Counted from the first letter of the stretch, positions 35,783 through 47,162 are shown. The stretch: DNA of 64,000 bases from Liolophura sinensis (GCF_032854445.1 NC_088297.1:6387991-6451990), one strand, 5' to 3'. Numbers and translations are program-made. Notes: a model not told the origin generated them from the sequence alone.

Positions 35783-36679
35783 CACAGTGTCGCCATTCTC
35801 TACGAGTCAGTTGTATCTTCTTAGATCACCATTCTGTTAGCTTTCCACTGGAACTTGTAACCTTCTTCAAGCCGATTCTTGCAAATCTGTAAACCACAAC
35901 AAACAGCTCTTTTCGCTGAAACCAGATATATTTCGATCATCTTTTGCACGTGCGGAAAATCGGAATGCCGGCAACAGCTGTACCGAGAGAAGAACTTATT
36001 CATATATCATGTTGATAACATCTCCATCCTCTGTGAACAAGCTATTCCTTTCAATTTCAGTCTATATCTTTACAATATTATATAGCATTAAAAGCATTAA
36101 AGAAGGCTATGTATTTCGTTGCCATACGAATTGTTCTACTTGCAGAACATGTTGGTTATGGGCGGTTCCTTAAGCAAGACCTTCTCGCTCGTAATAAATA
36201 TGTATCCTACCTGGAAATGGATTACTCATGGCGTTCCACACATTTCGCATAGGATCGTTCAGTTTCCTGTATCCATAGCAATCGATTCTGTCTTTTCATC
36301 TGGTGTGGTGCATGTATATCTGCTGGCCACACTGACAGCAGGTTCTTATCAGTCAATACATGTGGTTTCCAATGATGATTGTAGACTGTCCCAATTCAAC
36401 TCAGTCATAAGATATAGTTTGCATTATTATTGGCAGGTCGTTTTGCGCAGGTGTACCGCAGAGTGCCGCGTCCCCAGTATGTTCAGCAATGACGTCATAG
36501 AGGGGTTATTAAGATGTGCCTCAATACGAAATGTTTTGGCACACTATACACTTCGCTTTATAGTGCCCTTTCGCGTGTCATTTAATATGAGAAAAAAGGG
36601 AATCATTTTGGGATCTCATTCAAAAGAATTTCCTCATTGTTTTAGTCCACTAGTTCATGTAAACGCAGAAAATGGAACA
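35783..36679. other. 5' flank of the Kv gene, no gene accepted
   Basis: Probable promoter side of the minus-strand Kv gene; no TATA box or initiator can be chosen. A 188-codon plus-strand frame at 36119-36685 is present but unsupported. Confidence 0.4.
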
Positions 36680-36960
36680 ACTTAGAACCCCTGGTATAAT
36701 GGTTTACGCAAGAAAAAACAGTGATGTTAGTTGCAATTTACTAAACATCACTAATCTAGAATTACTCGAAATACTGTGTTGTCATGACATGTAATATACA
36801 AATGCAATGCACAAGGACCAGACCTGGGTAATGCCTAGTCCACGGGAAGAATCATAGTTTATATAGGTATACACAAAACACAAAAGATAAGAGCTTAGAT
36901 AGTATAACGGCGACAGAGCGATTGTTGCAAAATGACCAAAGAGATGCGTTTTAGTTGTTA
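36680..36960 (+). repeat. dispersed repeat family A, copy 2
   Basis: Parallels 60-310 along its length: gtgatgttagttgcaattta, catcactaatctagaatta, gtgttgtcatgacatgtaa, accagacc, gcctagtccac, agaatcatagtttatata, gcgacagagcgat and aaaatgacca. Confidence 0.7.
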
Positions 36961-37877
36961 CTTTTTTACTTTGTGATTACATGTAATGGGGTCTCACGTG
37001 ATAATTGGCCAGCAAACAGAAAAGCCCAAATTGCGAAATATCGTGAACTTTGAAGCAGGGTACTTACTGAATGACTTGTTAGACTTGCCACTGAGTGAGA
37101 AAAACTGACTTGCAAATTGCTTGTTTGTGAATGGAATTGCTCCTAGCGTGTCTCCGCCACGATATCGATCTCGTTCAGAAAAGTATAGGCTAGAGTATTT
37201 CTATTACACAACACTTTATCCTCGACATCATCTACAACGTCTAGAACTTGCAACTATGCAGAGTTGCTCTGTCCGCAGGTAAAACGGCTATGAAGCCTGA
37301 ACAGATATCTGTAAGTCTAAATTATGTACATAGGCATATATCTATATTGTTTGCGCTTATAAAGCGAATCAATCAAGAGAGCGGACAATTAACAGCTATG
37401 AGTGGCATAGCGGAGCTTGCTTTTCAGAACATGCAGGTAGTACCTCTTTGGCATGTGAAGGTATAATAGGTATCACGCGGTGTTACCATGGTGACAGACA
37501 CTGGGTTGACCTCAACATCAGCAATGAGGCGATTGGGCGCTTTGGTACGTGTATCTGTCAGAATGATATCATTCCGGGTCTAACAACTTATCCACCTTTC
37601 TAACCCCAGCCCCATCGTCCAGCAATCACTTGGTCATTAGCTTTTACACTAATTCTGGCTTGATGCAAGTGCAAGCCTTCAGTACTGAGAAATCAACCCG
37701 GAAGTGAAAATAGAAGATGTTCAGCAAACACGTAAATGTTTGAGCAGCAATACAGTGTGACAATGGATATGTAAATCCTGGATGACTATTTGGCTGAATG
37801 CACATGGAATCTGTAGCAGAGTGCGATGAGTGCGTTATCATTAGCGGGAGTCAGCAGACGAGAAAACAACGAAAGAT
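36961..37877. other. no gene recognised
   Basis: Short open frames only; nothing repetitive is recognised. Confidence 0.45.
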
Positions 37878-38052
37878 TTCTTATTTATTTATTTATTTAT
37901 AGGATTGATGTTTTACGCCGTACTCAAGAATATTTCACTTATACGGCGGCGGCCAGAATTATGGTGGGAGGAAACCAGGCAGTGCCTGGGGGAAGCCCAG
38001 TACCATTCGCAGGTTGCTGGTAGACCTTCCCCACTTACGGCCGCGAAAGATT
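37878..38052 (-). mobile_element. SINE copy, 3' two-thirds
   Basis: Reverse orientation: TTTA repeats, ttttacgccgtactcaagaa, tatttcacttatacggcgg, attatggtgggaggaaacc, ttcgcaggttgctgg, cttacggccg. It ends before the tRNA-like head. Confidence 0.88.
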
Positions 38053-38805
38053 TCTATAGGAAAATCTAGGTCTTATAGTTTTTCCATGATTCTAAATATG
38101 GTATAAAATGTTAAACACATTTTTCGTGCGAAAACGGATGGAAAATGTCTGTTTAATATAAATAAGAGAAACACATCGCTTACAATTACATAGTGAGAAA
38201 AACTCTCCACGTGGTGAGTAAGAAATCCACACGCCCGTGCACCCACTGTGATATGTATATCTACATATTTAAACATGCTTTGATACAAGAACTTTTATTT
38301 AGTGAAAATAGAGGCATGTGTCAAGTGGCAAACACTGTCTTTCGTTCATGCTAATGTACATAACTGTACATTAGACTGGACTGGACTGGTCTGGTTTTAA
38401 GGTAAAGAACTTGACATGACTGTCTGGTTTCTTCTGGACTTTGTAATAAGCTTAAAGAGTGATATTCGGGTCATTCTCACGGCTTCGGCTTGTTGTTACG
38501 AGACCAATTTTTGTCATATAAACACTGGCCGCATTATATGTCTTCTAGGATCCGTCCTACAAAGCTGTCGCAACGCTGCGTCAAGCGCATTTACCATGGT
38601 GACGTATCTGTTTACTGTATGTTGTCATGGAATATGAGCCAGACGCAGTTTGCGACTGTTTCGTAGAACGTGCCTCTGATGAGAAAAAGTTTGAAACAAC
38701 GATTGCAATACAACGTTATAGAGGACTGAGGACGTTTTCTGGTGTTTTCTTATTCGTTGTCTCCTTATCATGAAATTCGACTTTTTACTGTTGTGATCGG
38801 AGTTT
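38053..38805. other. no gene recognised
   Basis: Short open frames only, with a small actggactgg repeat at 38376-38393. Confidence 0.45.
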
Positions 38806-38945
38806 TTTGCTGTATTCAAGAATATCTCACATTATACGACGGCATTATGGTGGGATAAAAGAAGGTTGAGCCCAGGGGATACTCACAGACATCCTAAGTG
38901 TACTGAAAAACCTTCTCAGGTATGACCGGAGAGGAAGCCAGTATG
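38806..38945 (-). mobile_element. SINE copy, degenerate
   Basis: tattcaagaatatctcac, ttatacgacgg, cattatggtgggat, gaccggagaggaagccagta mark the family; the centre is diverged. Confidence 0.7.
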
Positions 38946-39289
38946 GTAAAACTTTCACAATTTTATTGGAGAAAGGTACAACGCATTACAACTTGGCAGT
39001 TTGCCAAAAGAGGGAATTGTACAATTTCCGGTGCTGCTGTTACTCTTATCTATGGCTAATGTGTGGTTTTAGAAATATAGATTGGTTCAAAATAAAGCTT
39101 GCATAAAACGTCAAACCAAACATAAAAGTCGAACAATTGTTTCATTGAATCAACATTGTTGATGTTGTTTTGGGCTGTCTATACATGCACGTTAAAGTTC
39201 GTTTTGGTTATCTAAAGTACCGTGAAGTGTCTTGTTAAATGAGACGTGATATCAACACATTTAATACTGTGCCAAATCTCAAGTCAATC

Positions 39290-39565
39290 TGTGCTGCGAA
39301 ATATACTCATTCGTATACCAGCCGTCAACCAATAAGGACTTTCCAGGTCAATAATCTCAAGGCCAATTCCCAGACACAGACAACCAAAGAACTAAGAAAG
39401 TATATAAAGTACGAAAATAGGACACAAGCATACGAAGAGAAGCAGTCAGCTGTTTTAAATGATGTAGGAAAGACGCAAGGTATGTTCTAGGCCCCTGAGT
39501 GAAATCAGTTTTCACATTGTGTGCCGTGCCAAAATATCAGTTGTCGATAACAAAATATGTATCTC
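39290..39565 (+). repeat. dispersed repeat family B, copy 3
   Basis: Similar to 26165-26470 at DNA and peptide level (HSYTSRQP, TTKELRKYIKYENRT). The downstream non-coding part is also shared (tatgttctagg, atatcagttgtcgataa), so the repeat unit is longer than the open frame. Confidence 0.6.
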
Positions 39566-39867
39566 AGTATTTCTTCATGTGGTGACATTTTGTGAGTATC
39601 GGTGAGCCCTTGCCGTTGTATATGCCTAATTACACAGAAAAGGTCTACACCACAGCACGAAAAACTAGTGCACCGACCACAGTGTGATATTTGGAACCTG
39701 CGAATGACGTGTGACAGCGAGGAAGTCTTCAAATCTTGTTTGTAAGAGCGTGTAGGTCAGAGATGTGTTTACAACGTGGGACTTTAGAACCGGAGAGGAA
39801 AGGACGCATTTTGCTACCAAAAAAGAGTATTGCATATTGAGTTAAACAGCAAGGCAAATGTCAAGTG

Positions 39868-40034
39868 TGAGTTCAAGTCCAGTTCGCACTGACACCCTCT
39901 CAGATGGTAACGTTGGAATGTCTTTCAGCAATATTTGGATAATCGTGGGTATTTCACTCGCGCCCTGCTCAGTTTACTCACACCATGATGCTGGCCATGG
40001 TCGTCCACGTGAAATAGTCTAATCAATAAATATT
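39868..40034 (+). mobile_element. SINE copy, degenerate
   Basis: gtgagttcaagtccagttcg (B-box region) followed by gataatcgtgggtatttcac, tgatgctggccatggtcg and atcaataaata. Confidence 0.6.
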
Positions 40035-40114
40035 TAGTGGTGTCCGACATCCTTGATTTTCCATCAGTCGTCAACCACTCCGGACGTTAACTCGATACTG
40101 ACTAATTTTTTTAA

Positions 40115-40325
40115 AGAAAAATATTTATTTGATTGGTGTTTTACGCCGTGCTTAAGAATATTTGAGTGAGTGAGTGCTTGGGCAAGAATATTTGACATAC
40201 GACGGCGGCCAGCATTATGGTGGGTGGAAACCGGGCTGTGCCCAGGGGAAACCCACAACCATCCGCCCATGTACGACCGGAGAGGAAGCTAGCATGAGCT
40301 GGACTTGAACTCACAGCGATCGTTA
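40115..40325 (-). mobile_element. SINE copy with embedded family 2 scrap
   Basis: Standard SINE landmarks in reverse (gattggtgttttacgccgtg, gacggcggccagcattatgg, ggaaacccacaaccatccgc, gaggaagctagcatgagctg). A short gagtgagtgagtgcttggg sequence sits between two copies of aagaatattt at 40152-40190, so ~30 bp containing the edge of the other element has been inserted or templated in. Confidence 0.88.
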
Positions 40326-40329
40326 AAGA

Positions 40330-41050
40330 AAAATAAATCACGGCTGTTCTCCTAAGTACATGCAGAAAACGTGCTTGACCTGGGTGCGCTTCCGCGCAGC
40401 AAACCCCTCTTCCGCGGACATGTTAGCGGAGCTGCCTGCCTCAGGGTATAAGCTGCCAGACAATCAAACAATTTTATCAAATTAGTTATTAGCATTGGAA
40501 ATGAAGGTTATTTTGTAAATCTTTTTGATGTGGCTCTGTTGTGGCTAAGTGCGCAGGCTTCACTGAGAGATAGGGGAAAGCGTCTCGCAGTGCAAATTTC
40601 AAACTGCCACTACCCAAGCGTCCATGAAAGTTCCTTAGTAATAATCCGCCAAAAAGATACTCTGAATCAAAAATGTTAACTGAAATGAAACATTGTGTTA
40701 AATTGAATAGCAGCGACGAGTGTGACAACTGGCTAAATGGTCACACGTAACTGATGAAACATGTCATTTTGTCAATACACCTGTATTAGTGTTGTATTCT
40801 AACTGTTCTGACAAGCCGAAGCCCTGTTGTAACAACACCCCTGTACAGCCTTCTGTATTGCACATTCGCATCTTAAACACTGCTTCAACTTGATTTGTAA
40901 GACGCATTTAAATACAAGAACTACAATTTGTGCAATACAGGTTGATTGGTTTGAAAGAAATACAATTTAAAACAAACGAATTAAAAATTAATTCAAAATG
41001 AAGCTATGGATATACTAACTGCCTCAACACAAGCACTCAGTAACAAAAGT
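40330..41050. other. no gene recognised
   Basis: Short open frames; no repeat recognised. Confidence 0.45.
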
Positions 41051-41051
41051 T

Positions 41052-41235
41052 ATCGCTATGAGCTCAAGTCCAGCTCATGCTGGCTTCCTCTTCGGTCGTA
41101 CGTGGAAAGGGCTGTCAGAAATATGCGGGTGGTCATGGTTTCACCCGGAGTTTCCCCTTAATGCTGGCAACCGTCGTATAAGTGAAATTTTCTTGAGTAC
41201 ATCTCAGACACCAAGGAAAACAATAAACAAATACA
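41052..41235 (+). mobile_element. SINE copy, degenerate
   Basis: tgagctcaagtccagctcat, gctggcttcctcttcggtcg, tacgtggaaagg, gcgggtggtcatggtttcac, aatgctggcaaccgtcgta and ataaacaaata. Confidence 0.82.
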
Positions 41236-41239
41236 ATTT

Positions 41240-41930
41240 ATAAATAAATAAGTATAATAGTACCCTTGCACACGGTGACAAGTTGATTTGTGAAAAAATA
41301 ACCAGTACAATAATGTGGTATTTATATCAAATACCCAGACTCCAGGCGCCGACTGGTCCTCTAAGGCATGGCCTTGAACATGTGCTAACCAGGTGTCCGA
41401 GGCCAACACTGAGACAAAAGAATTGAACTAATGGCCCAGTTCGGATGTTTGGGATCCTGTCCTGAAGGGTAAATAACATAGTACTTAGAGACCTAATAAC
41501 AACTAACGATTGTGTCAGTATTTACATCCGCAGACACACACGTACATTAAAGCCGAACCGACATAATGGCGAGTGACGTTATCAATTTAATGTCACATTC
41601 GATCCTAGATAGGATAGATGTATGACAAGCTGTTGAGCTGACGATGCCAGAGATCGGGAGGTATACAACTAGTTGTTGACTGGGCGTATAACGTTTTTCC
41701 AGGGAACAATATATGTCCGTGTATACATAACAGATGGATCGATACTTGGTATGGTAAATAAGTTTGAAAACGTAGTCACGGGATCAATACACCAGCCATC
41801 CATAGATATCTACATATCTCATATGGATCCAAGAACAATTTACATACTGCAGTTTTTGTATTCAATTCGATATGTCACTGAGAATCACAGTGTGATGCAC
41901 CTTTTTCTCCATATATTGTATTCAATGAAG
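41240..41930. other. no gene recognised
   Basis: Short open frames between a SINE copy and the Tc1-type element. Confidence 0.45.
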
Positions 41931-41933
41931 TAA

Positions 41934-43414
41934 ACTGACGACCAAAAGAAACTTCACGACTCCGTGAGTTAAATTTAACCAGACTTTTCAGCAAATTAAT
42001 ACCAAATTATCGCAGGAAAAAATTGTAGGAAGCATATTCCCGTGTGCGACAAGCGTCATATACGTCACACGAATTTGTTTTGACACAACGAAGAAAGCTG
42101 AAAAATCACGTGACACATGGATGGCCGCAACTGCACATGTAATAAGTACATAAAAACGTTACACATAGTGTGCCGGATTTGCACACTGACTAAAAACCAC
42201 CAAAGTAATGCCTCGATTGACTCCAGGACAACACGAGAAGGCCCTGGTATGGTATCCATGGGAGCCACGCATGCCCACATTGCAAGGATCTTCGGCTGCT
42301 CTCGTGTAACTGTGTCAAACTTGATGCAACGTTACAAACAGACAGGGCAGACATCAGACAGGCCAAGAACAGGCCGGCCTAGGGTAACTACGCCCAGAGA
42401 CAGTGACGTCATCGTCAATAAATGCCTTAGGTCAGTCGGCAGACTCATGGCTCACGGAATTAGGACCTATCGACCATTCAGAGGGCAGCTGTTGACAGCC
42501 GAGCATCGTCGCCAGAGATTGCGATGGGCTCGAATTGTACGCCGTTGGCAGTGACGTGATAGGCAACGTGTTGTTTTCACGGATGAAAGCCACTTCAGCC
42601 TGTTCCGAACCGATGGCAGACAGCAAGTTTATCGTCGAAGAGGCCAACGAAGGGCTGCATCATGCGTTCAAGAGGTGGTACCCTTTGGTGGCGGCAGCAG
42701 CGTGATGGTGTGCGGTGGGATTTGTGGAGAGGACGGACACTACTGGTCATCATCTACGGGAACCTAACAGCTCAAGGTTACGTGGATGAAATTCTACGTC
42801 CTGTTGTCCTGCCATTTTTTCAACAGCAGCCACGTGGTGTTCTGTACCAGCATGACAACACCAGGCCCCATACAGCTCGAGTTGTGCAGAACTCCCTGGA
42901 CGCCGATGACGTCAACCTCTTGCCGTGGCCTGTACGTTCCCCAGATATGTCCCCCCATAGAACACCTTTGGGACATCATGGGTCGTTGAGTAAGACAACG
43001 ACCACACCTTGCAGCCAACCGACAAGCGTTCACTCTCTAAGATTAATGGCAACGAATCCCACGTCATCTCATCAGACGACTGACTTTTTCTATGCGTTGC
43101 AGAGTTTTTGCATGCATTGAAGCAAGGGGTGGCCGTACGCGATATTGATTGGTTTTGATATTGACTGATTTTAAAAATAATCAACTTTTTGTATGCTCTG
43201 CCCATTGTTAACCAAGATGGAATGGCTGTGTTTTTACACCTGCTCTGTTTTTGGCTTGCAAAATGATTTGAGGGCTGCTTTGTCCGTTCTTACTCTAGAC
43301 TTTCAATATCTAAAGTCATTGGTCTTTGCAATATATTAAACAATCATCCTGTATTTTATTTTGGGAAAGTAAATTGATTTGAAGTCTTTGTAAGGTTTCT
43401 TTTGGCCGTCAGTC
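41934..43414 (+). mobile_element. Tc1-type DNA transposon, inactivated
   Basis: Imperfect terminal inverted repeats at 41935-41954 (actgacgaccaaaagaaact) and 43394-43413, flanked by TA dinucleotides as expected for Tc1/mariner target duplications. Length is ~1.48 kb, normal for the group. The interior codes a broken transposase. Confidence 0.88.
42205..43130 (+). pseudogene. Tc1-type (DD34E) transposase pseudogene
   Basis: The N-terminal helix-turn-helix part is readable (IARIFGCSRVTVSNLMQRYK), followed by a GRPR-type hook (RPRTGRPRVTT). The catalytic region shows VVFTDESHFSLF (first Asp), YQHDNTRPHTARVVQ (second Asp) and SPIEHLWDIMGR (Glu), with 34 residues between the last two, i.e. DD34E. 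It is dead: an in-frame TGA interrupts at about 42552 (probably from CGA), the frame shifts between about 42710 and 42745, and the C run before the ATAGAA codons at about 42952-42957 is one base too long. The C-terminus also has stops. Confidence 0.9.
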
Positions 43415-43639
43415 TATAATATTCACATGTATACGATGTACTGGTATTGAAGATGAATTAATGATGTACAGCTTTCGAGCGGAACGAGCATCTCCATAAA
43501 TAGTAATGAGTAATAGAAGTAATCGGACGCTGGCAGACGAGAACTCTTATGGTGTATTTTTAATATGGTCGACAATATGTTTTACATAGGTTTGTTTGTA
43601 TGTTTGTTCTTTCGATTTTAGTCGACTTCATCATTATCT

Positions 43640-43870
43640 CGGCCATATCAAAATGGTAACAGGTTGATCAATATTCAGGTACTGCAATATATCAGACACA
43701 ACTGGTTCAGTAGTACTGAAAAGGCAGTATTGTCATCACTTTTAATATACAAACCCATAAAAGCAATGCCAAGGGACCAGGCCTCTGGAAAGCTTAGTCC
43801 ACCAACAGGGACCAGGCCTCTTGAAAGCTTAGTCCACCAGCATGGACAAGGCCTTAGTAGGAGGGAATGG
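43640..43870 (+). repeat. dispersed repeat family A, copy 3, with internal duplication
   Basis: Shares gtattgtcatcacttttaat, aagcaatgcc, gggaccaggcctc and gcttagtccacca with copies 1 and 2. The accaggcctc...tccacca part is doubled (43776-43807 and 43808-43841). Confidence 0.6.
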
Positions 43871-44204
43871 GCCAAACGTGTCGCACTGGTGAGGAGGAGG
43901 GAGTGAGGGTGTGTCGTTGACTCTCGCATGCGCGTGACGTCACACGTTACGTGTCACGCGAGACGCGCCAACAGACCAATGAGCGCAGCTCCTTCAGCTC
44001 TTTCGCGCCCAAACTGACCCAAGCGTGAGAACCATTTTGCGCCTAAACGGACCAGTGGGTGTGCGTGTCGTCAAGCGCGAGAGCAGCCCCTTCAGCTCCA
44101 TTCCGGCTATCCTACCTGCCAAGACAACATCAGACTACGTTCATCCAGAGAGACGCTACGCTGCCATCATGATTTACGGAGGATAAGGAGATGGAGGAGG
44201 AGAG

Positions 44205-44476
44205 GCTTCTGCAAAAGGGGGAGTTTTACTTGTCGGACGTGCGCCAGGCATTTTTCAAGGCGGGACGCATGGGTGGGGCATGAGAGAACGCAGCATACCG
44301 AGGGGGAGAGGTCCCAGTTTAATTGCAGGACGTGCGACAGGACATTTTCCCGGCGAAACAACTGGCTGCGTCATGAGAGGACGTACCACGTGGAGGAGGG
44401 AGGAGCGAGGTTCACGTGTCCGGCACTAGCGGCGATACGAAAAACAGGAGCGTGTGTGGAAATGCGAAGGGTGTGA
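44205..44476 (+). CDS. C2H2 zinc-finger fragment (two fingers)
   Basis: In the frame ending at 44476 two Cx2Cx12Hx4H fingers are clear: SFTCRTCARHFSRRDAW...HERTQH (44213-44278) and FNCRTCDRTFSRRNNW...HERTYH (~44320-44388). A third FTCPA start decays after the first Cys. There is no ATG in frame upstream until a stop, and no convincing acceptor, so this is an exon or gene remnant. The SRRDxW/HERT style is common in multi-copy invertebrate finger genes. Whether it is expressed is unknown. Confidence 0.55.
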
Positions 44477-44599
44477 CATTTTAGAGGTTATGGCACTGGC
44501 GAGTACATCGACGTGCTGAAGACGGAAAGGTTAATCAGACACCCACCCATCCACTGTGTGGTGAAAACCGAACGGTTTGTACCACTCGGCTACGCGATA

Positions 44600-45960
44600 C
44601 GAACATGCAGTATAAACACATGCCATATTTGATTATATGAATTGTCCAATTTTCGATACTTGACATTTAGTGGTGAACTACTTTCGAAGTGACACAGCGA
44701 CTGTTACATAACCGTATGCTTCCAAAATTATAAGCTTATTTTTACCTATATGTTGCCTAACACATTTCTGTGGTCATATTCTCTGGATTTCTCTGGCCTT
44801 TTTTATGTAAACTTGAATGAAACAATAATTATTGGACATCATAGATGGCGCTGTAGGGCTAATCTATGCCCACTTGCCATAATGCTTGATAGGTAATCAC
44901 CCACAACTGTTTCCTTCTGCACATACATAAAAAGGTATGACTGCCGATACCAACAGATAATTATGTGACATGATAAGCTATTCTATAAGACAATCCAGAA
45001 GCCAGAGACTAAATGAAGAAATTCGTCCCGTAAAAATATTACACAGGACAATGCCAGAAGTCAAATCGATGTCAGCGATAGTGTATTCGTTGGATTTGAG
45101 TAATTTTCAGCTTTCAGGTAGCCTAGGTGTTTTTTGCAGAACTCAAGTGATGTTTTTTGTACAATATAACGCTAGACTGCCTATGCCAACAGATAATTGT
45201 GTGACGTGATAAGCTATTTTATAAGACAATCCTGAAGCTAGAGACCACGTGATTTCCCTGGTTGCAAACAGGGTAGGTGAAGAAATTAGTCCCGCAAAAA
45301 AATATTACATAGGAATATCAGTTGCCAAATCGATGTCATCGATAGTTTATTCGCTGGATTGGTGTAATTTTCAGCTGTCCAGTTTTGTACTATGAAAGGT
45401 CGAATTTTCGATACTTGAGATTGACTGTTGGGTGAACTGCTTTCGAAGTAGCACAGGGAACGTTACATAACCGTATGCTTCCAAGTTATAAACTTATCTT
45501 TTCACCTATATGTTCCCAAATACGTTTCTGTTGTCATATTTTGGATTTGGTGCCTTCTTATGTAAAAAAATGGATTTATGTAAAACTGAATAAAATAATA
45601 ATTACTGGGACATCACAAATGGCGCTGTATGGCTAGTCTAAGCCCACTTGCCATAATGCTCGCTATGTCATCGCCCGCCGCTGTTCGCTTCTGCACATAC
45701 ATGACAAGGTATGACTGCCGGTACCAACAGATAATTGTGTGACATGACAAGCTATTCTACTAGACAATCCAGAAGCTAGAACCACGTGATTTCCCTGGTT
45801 GCAAACAGGGTAGGTGAAGAAATTCGTCCCGCAAAAAAAAAAAATTACATAGGAATATCTGTTGTCAAATCGATGTCAGCGATAGTGTTTTTCTTGGATT
45901 TGTGTCATCGACTAAAACTGACGTATTCATCATACGAATGGATGCAGTATAAACCCATGC
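44600..45960. repeat. alternating block duplications
   Basis: Block A (44645-44945; ttcgatacttga, gttacataaccgtatgcttc, gatggcgctgta, cccacttgccataatgct) recurs at 45410-45720. Block B (ccaacagataattgtgtgac, agacaatcc.gaagc, gaagaaattcgtcccg, aaatcgatgtcagcgatagt) occurs at 44950-45110, 45185-45360 and 45725-45900. The order is A-B-B-A-B. It has no coding capacity; probably a mobile element duplicated in tandem. Confidence 0.8.
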
Positions 45961-46099
45961 CGTGTTTCGTACATCAGAATCAGCAATACCATTTGTGAGA
46001 GAGAATTTAAGGGGGGAATAACTCTGGGCCGCTTGTTGACTCGGATATAGACGGGAACAGCCTTTGGCGCGGTATTGTTAATCTAAGCCCACATGTTTA

Positions 46100-46216
46100 A
46101 ACGGAATGTGACTCTACTATAATTATATTCTACTCTACTATAGTTATACTATACTATACTACACTATACCAAGCAAAGCGAGTAATGTTGGCTCCGTAGA
46201 CCTGGTATTTCCAATA

Positions 46217-46293
<77 letters not shown>

Positions 46294-46795
46294 CTCCTTA
46301 TAATGGGGTGAATAGCAAATATATAGATATATAGATATATAGCTATATTGATAGCTGTCTATTCTGCACTGACCAACAGTAAATATTATAAGCCAACGTC
46401 ATATACGCTCTGGATATCCGTCTGTTGATATCCTTTTCGGGGTCTCACCCCGACACGGAATCCGGCAAAACGACCGCCTGGCCCGTTAGACAAAAAAAAA
46501 AAGTAAAAATAATAATAAAAAAAAAAAAATCAAAAAAAAAAAATCAATAACGTCATCGGCAAGCCCCACGGACGCTGGCTGACACTGTGCTGTGCGCTGG
46601 GATGTCTCGGCATCACACGCCCCAGACCTTTTTTACCCAGTCACCGTGCTATGCGACCGTACTATTCCCCTATTGTAGTGTCACTATATCATAGCTATAC
46701 AATATTATAGTTATACTCTACGATACTATAGTTATACTTTACTATAGTTATCCTCTACTATAGTTATAATTTACTCTACTCTACTCTACACGCGT
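46100..46795. other. island flanked by ctatagttatac repeats
   Basis: Runs of ctactatagttatac-like repeats at 46105-46165 and 46680-46795 bracket a (TA)n tract (46220-46288), A-rich runs (46490-46550) and a GC-richer stretch (46560-46660). No gene is recognised inside. It may be an insertion with subterminal repeats. Confidence 0.5.
46220..46288. repeat. (TA)n microsatellite
   Basis: About 34 TA dinucleotides, followed by atatagatatatag repeats to 46341. Confidence 0.97.
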
Positions 46796-47162
46796 TTGTG
46801 TTACAAAGACCCGCAAACGAAAACCATGCCAGCTGATCGACTGCAGCAAGTCTACAAACAGAGGAGTCGATTAAGGAAAAGTGGGAGCTCAACCCGACCC
46901 GATCCAACCCCTCCACTGCCTAGCAGTGAGAGCGAGAGTGAGAGTGATCTACGGGAGCTGTATCGGCAGCGTTGGCGTTCCATCCACCAGCATTTCCATC
47001 CAAGCCGGTGCAGGACCTCTACAACTACTGGCTCAGCGATCTCGGAGCCATCCCCGCCTATCGAGTAGCACTGGGCAGCCGCCATCCATGAGCAGAACGT
47101 CCACGAGGAGAACGGACATCCATGAGCAGAACGGAACATGTGACTTGTTCGTTTACGAATAA
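46796..47162 (+). other. possible coding remnant beside the 53-bp array
   Basis: The frame from about 46826 reads MPADRLQQVYKQRSRLRK, a Pro/Ser patch, an SESESESD run and LRELYRQRWRS, ending at 47068. A different frame over 46965-47089 gives PVQDLYNYWLSDLGAIPAYR, which also looks protein-like, so a frameshift may separate them. No homologue is recognised. Base composition is GC-richer than the surroundings. The 3' end (47084-47133) carries two sequences close to the core of the adjacent minisatellite. Confidence 0.35.

Noticed and set aside
36119-36685. 188-codon plus-strand open frame
   Set aside because: No domain, no homology that I recognise, and its end touches a dispersed repeat. This length is plausible by chance in 64 kb. 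RNA reads would reopen the case.
42432-43205. Minus-strand frames across the Tc1-type element
   Set aside because: Antisense shadows of the transposase.
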